Positions 23,283-25,152 of a DNA stretch of 25,152 nucleotides are shown piece by piece (within the stretch, counting starts at the first letter, position 1; every line of letters starts with the position of its first letter). Location: assembly GCA_002404055.1 (NCBI GenBank), contig DHIZ01000213.1, positions 36,173-61,324 of the forward strand. Reading direction: 5' to 3'. The translations under genes were made by a program, and so were the position numbers. The notes beneath the pieces were generated by a model that was given only the letters and a program-made list of their open reading frames with translations, was not told the origin of the DNA and searched no databases. The stretch is from Chloroflexi bacterium UBA4733 (GTDB lineage: Bacteria > Chloroflexota > UBA4733).

Positions 23283-25152
23283 ATGTTCGGTAGGCGTTCC
23301 GCCGCTCGGAGACTGCTCGCAGCAGCCTTGTTGCTGGGTCTGCTGCTGCCGCTGCAGCTAGCGCAGGCGGTGGCCGCTCCCGCCAGTCAGACGCCGACCG
23401 GGGGGCCGGCGCGGCTCGTGGCGCCCGACCAGCCGCCGACCGGACCGGCGGATTCGCCTTCCGGCGCGCGCAACGGCCATCCGGGGCACGTCGTCTTCCA
23501 CCGCACCAGGAACCAGCCCCACGCCGCCTCGTCCAGTTCGGGCACGAACAACTTGACCTACCACAGCGGGCCGACGGAGCAGACGCACAGTACCAGCTAC
23601 GCGATCTTCTGGCAGCCGAGCGGCAGCTACATGGCGCCGGGCTACCAGACGCTGCTGCCGCGCTACTTCGGTGATGTGGGCGGCAGCCCGCTCTACAATG
23701 TCAACACGCAGTACTACGACACCGGCGGCGCCATCGTCAATACCTCCGCCTACGCCGCCTCCTGGGTCGATACGTCGCCCTACCCGTCCAGCACCCTCAC
23801 GGACGCCGACCTGCAAAACGAGGTCCTCAACGCCGTGAATACCAACAACTGGCCCTGGTCCAGTGCGGACGTCGAGTTCTTCGTCTTCACCGCGAAGGGC
23901 GAGAATAGCTGCTACGGCGCCTCCTGTTCCTTCACCCAGTTCTGCGCGTATCACTCCAACTTCGCCGCCACCAACGGCGTCACGACCGCCAGCGTGCTCT
24001 ACGCCAACATGCCCTACGCCGGTACCAGCCCCGCCGCCTGCGGCGCCCCGTCGTCGCCCAACAATAACCCCGATGCCGATAGCGAGATCAACCTGCTGTC
24101 GCACGAACACATGGAGACGGTGACGGATCCGCTGGGCACCGCCTGGTACGACAGCGCCGGTTCGGAGATCGGCGACAAGTGCGCCTGGACCTTTGGCGCC
24201 ACCGGCAGCAACGGCGCCGACGTGGTCTGGAACGGCGACCCCTATATCGTGCAGCAGGAGTGGAGCAACGCCACCTCCTCTTGCGTCGTCGCCTACGGCG
24301 CGCAGCCAGTCGTCAGTGGTCTCAGCCCGACGTCGGGCACCACAGCCGGCGGGACCTCGGTAACGATCAGCGGCTCCGGCTTGAGCGGCGCCACCGCCGT
24401 CCACTTCGGCAGCGCGGCCGCCAGCTTTACGATCAACTCCGCGACGCAGGTGACGGCAATTGTCCCGGCGGCGGCCGCAGGCACCGTCGACGTCACGGTC
24501 ACCGGGTCCACCGGCACGTCGGCGACCTCGACCGCCGACCAGTACACCTACGTCAGTCCGCTGCAACCAACCGTCACGGGCGTCAGTCCCGCTGCCGGTC
24601 CCGCCGCCGGTGGCACGACCGTGACGATCACGGGCACGAACTTCGCCAGCGGCGCGGCGGTTGCCTTCGGCAGCGTCGCCGCCACGGCCGTGACGCTGCA
24701 GTCCACGAGCCAGCTCACCGCGACCGCACCCGCCGGGAGCGGCACGGTGGACGTCACCGTCACCACCAGCAACGGCGCCTCCGCTCCCTCCAGCGCCGAT
24801 CAATTCACCTACGATCCCGTGCCGGTGGTCAGCGCGGTGGGCCCCGCTAGCGGGCCGCTGTCCGGCGGGACGGCGGTGACCGTCACGGGGAGTGGCTTTG
24901 TCGCTGGCGCAACGGTGCAGTTCGGCGCTGGCGCGGCGACCAACGTGACGCTCGTCTCCGCTACCCAGCTCACGGCCACCGCGCCGGCGGGCAACGCCGG
25001 CAGCGTGGATGTCACGGTGACGACGCCTGGCGGTACCTCCGCCAGCTCGGCGGCCGATCAGTTCACCTACCTGGCCGCGCCCACGGTCAGCGCCATCAGT
25101 CCGGCATCCGGCGGCAGCGGCACGGTCGTGACGATCACGGGCACGAACTTCG
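23283..25152 (+). CDS. Secreted protein with HExxE motif and TIG/IPT repeats (partial, runs off right edge)
   Basis: 623 codons are visible with no stop. GGAAAGGA at 23268-23275 lies seven bases before ATG 23283 and only one before ATG 23277, so 23283 is chosen. Residues 1-32 are a Sec signal peptide (basic start, Leu/Ala core, AVAA cleavage region). Residues about 80-340 form a globular domain with several Cys and the motif His274-Glu275-x-x-Glu278-x-x-Thr-Asp-Pro, followed by EIGDKC. That arrangement resembles a zincin-type metal site, but with E in place of the second H. TIG (Ig-like IPT) repeats begin near residues 341, 428, 514 and 600, a period of 86-87 residues, each with GGTxVTIxGxxF/L. 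It probably acts outside the cell, perhaps as a protease or adhesin; enzymatic activity is not proven. Confidence 0.85.
   Translation, partial: MFGRRSAARRLLAAALLLGLLLPLQLAQAVAAPASQTPTGGPARLVAPDQPPTGPADSPSGARNGHPGHVVFHRTRNQPHAASSSSGTNNLTYHSGPTEQTHSTSYAIFWQPSGSYMAPGYQTLLPRYFGDVGGSPLYNVNTQYYDTGGAIVNTSAYAASWVDTSPYPSSTLTDADLQNEVLNAVNTNNWPWSSADVEFFVFTAKGENSCYGASCSFTQFCAYHSNFAATNGVTTASVLYANMPYAGTSPAACGAPSSPNNNPDADSEINLLSHEHMETVTDPLGTAWYDSAGSEIGDKCAWTFGATGSNGADVVWNGDPYIVQQEWSNATSSCVVAYGAQPVVSGLSPTSGTTAGGTSVTISGSGLSGATAVHFGSAAASFTINSATQVTAIVPAAAAGTVDVTVTGSTGTSATSTADQYTYVSPLQPTVTGVSPAAGPAAGGTTVTITGTNFASGAAVAFGSVAATAVTLQSTSQLTATAPAGSGTVDVTVTTSNGASAPSSADQFTYDPVPVVSAVGPASGPLSGGTAVTVTGSGFVAGATVQFGAGAATNVTLVSATQLTATAPAGNAGSVDVTVTTPGGTSASSAADQFTYLAAPTVSAISPASGGSGTVVTITGTNF
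24303..25152 (+). repeat. Tandem TIG-repeat coding units
   Basis: Four units of about 258 bases start near 24303, 24564, 24822 and 25080; the last is cut by the window edge. The DNA is repeated as well as the protein: segments such as ACGATCACGGGCACGAACTT recur (24623 and 25132 regions), and CGCCGATCARTTCACCTAC recurs at unit ends. This suggests recent duplication or gene conversion between units. Confidence 0.75.

Noticed and set aside
23358..24803. A 481-codon open frame on the minus strand opposite the TIG-repeat gene
   Set aside because: Its translation is a monotonous Gly/Ala/Arg/Val mixture, as expected from the complement of a GC-rich repeat gene. The plus strand has a signal peptide, ribosome site and recognisable domains.

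Overview
The window is GC-rich bacterial DNA with densely packed genes on both strands. The gene set suggests a member of the Chloroflexota, possibly of the thermomicrobial or environmental uncultivated kind. The pointers are surface proteins with long Pro/Thr/Ala linkers, a secreted glycosidase with a C-terminal domain common in that phylum, a YmgE/GlsB-type small membrane protein, an orphan TgpA-like transglutaminase, and many sugar-type oxidoreductases. This taxonomic placement is inference. I see no rRNA, tRNA, CRISPR array or transposase.

Left part (1-8.3 kb). A gene fragment leaves the window at base 1. Facing it is a tight minus-strand operon (3747 to 159): a LysM lipoprotein, an enolase-superfamily enzyme, a MetE-like zinc methyltransferase that overlaps it by 8 bases, and a YbaK-type tRNA deacylase. 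Then come an aldo/keto reductase (+), a C/T-rich inverted-repeat element that fills the gap between two convergent genes, an FAD-dependent oxidoreductase (-), a Gfo/Idh/MocA dehydrogenase (+), a perfect 19-bp hairpin, and a small YeaQ/YmgE membrane protein (-).

Middle part (8.4-18.6 kb). This holds a secreted GH39-like glycosidase (-), a palindromic repeat (copy A), an M28 metallopeptidase (-), a membrane-anchored Pro/Thr-rich protein (-), and a one-cysteine thioredoxin-fold protein (+). Next are a Nudix-winged-helix regulator (-) that looks leaderless, a second Gfo/Idh/MocA dehydrogenase divergent from it (+), and a TgpA-like transglutaminase (+) whose stop codon lies inside palindromic repeat copy B.

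Right part (18.6-25.2 kb). An ABC-F ATPase (-) carries an in-frame inverted-repeat linker and lies just downstream of a divergent aspartate-carbamoyltransferase-like gene (-). Further right are a small unknown protein (-), a truncated HEPN-domain gene that overlaps it (-, 59 codons), an SDR dehydrogenase (+), and the first 623 codons of a secreted protein with an HExxE motif and at least four TIG repeats, which runs off the right edge.

Functionally the window mixes NAD(P)- or FAD-dependent carbohydrate or small-molecule oxidation (AKR, two Gfo/Idh/MocA, FAD oxidoreductase, SDR, enolase-superfamily enzyme), extracellular polymer handling (glycosidase, TIG protein, LysM lipoprotein) and translation quality control (YbaK, ABC-F). 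The most unusual signals are the two 105-bp quasi-palindromic repeats, the HEPN remnant with its overlapping partner, the altered carbamoyltransferase paired with ABC-F, and the repeat-derived linker inside the ABC-F protein.
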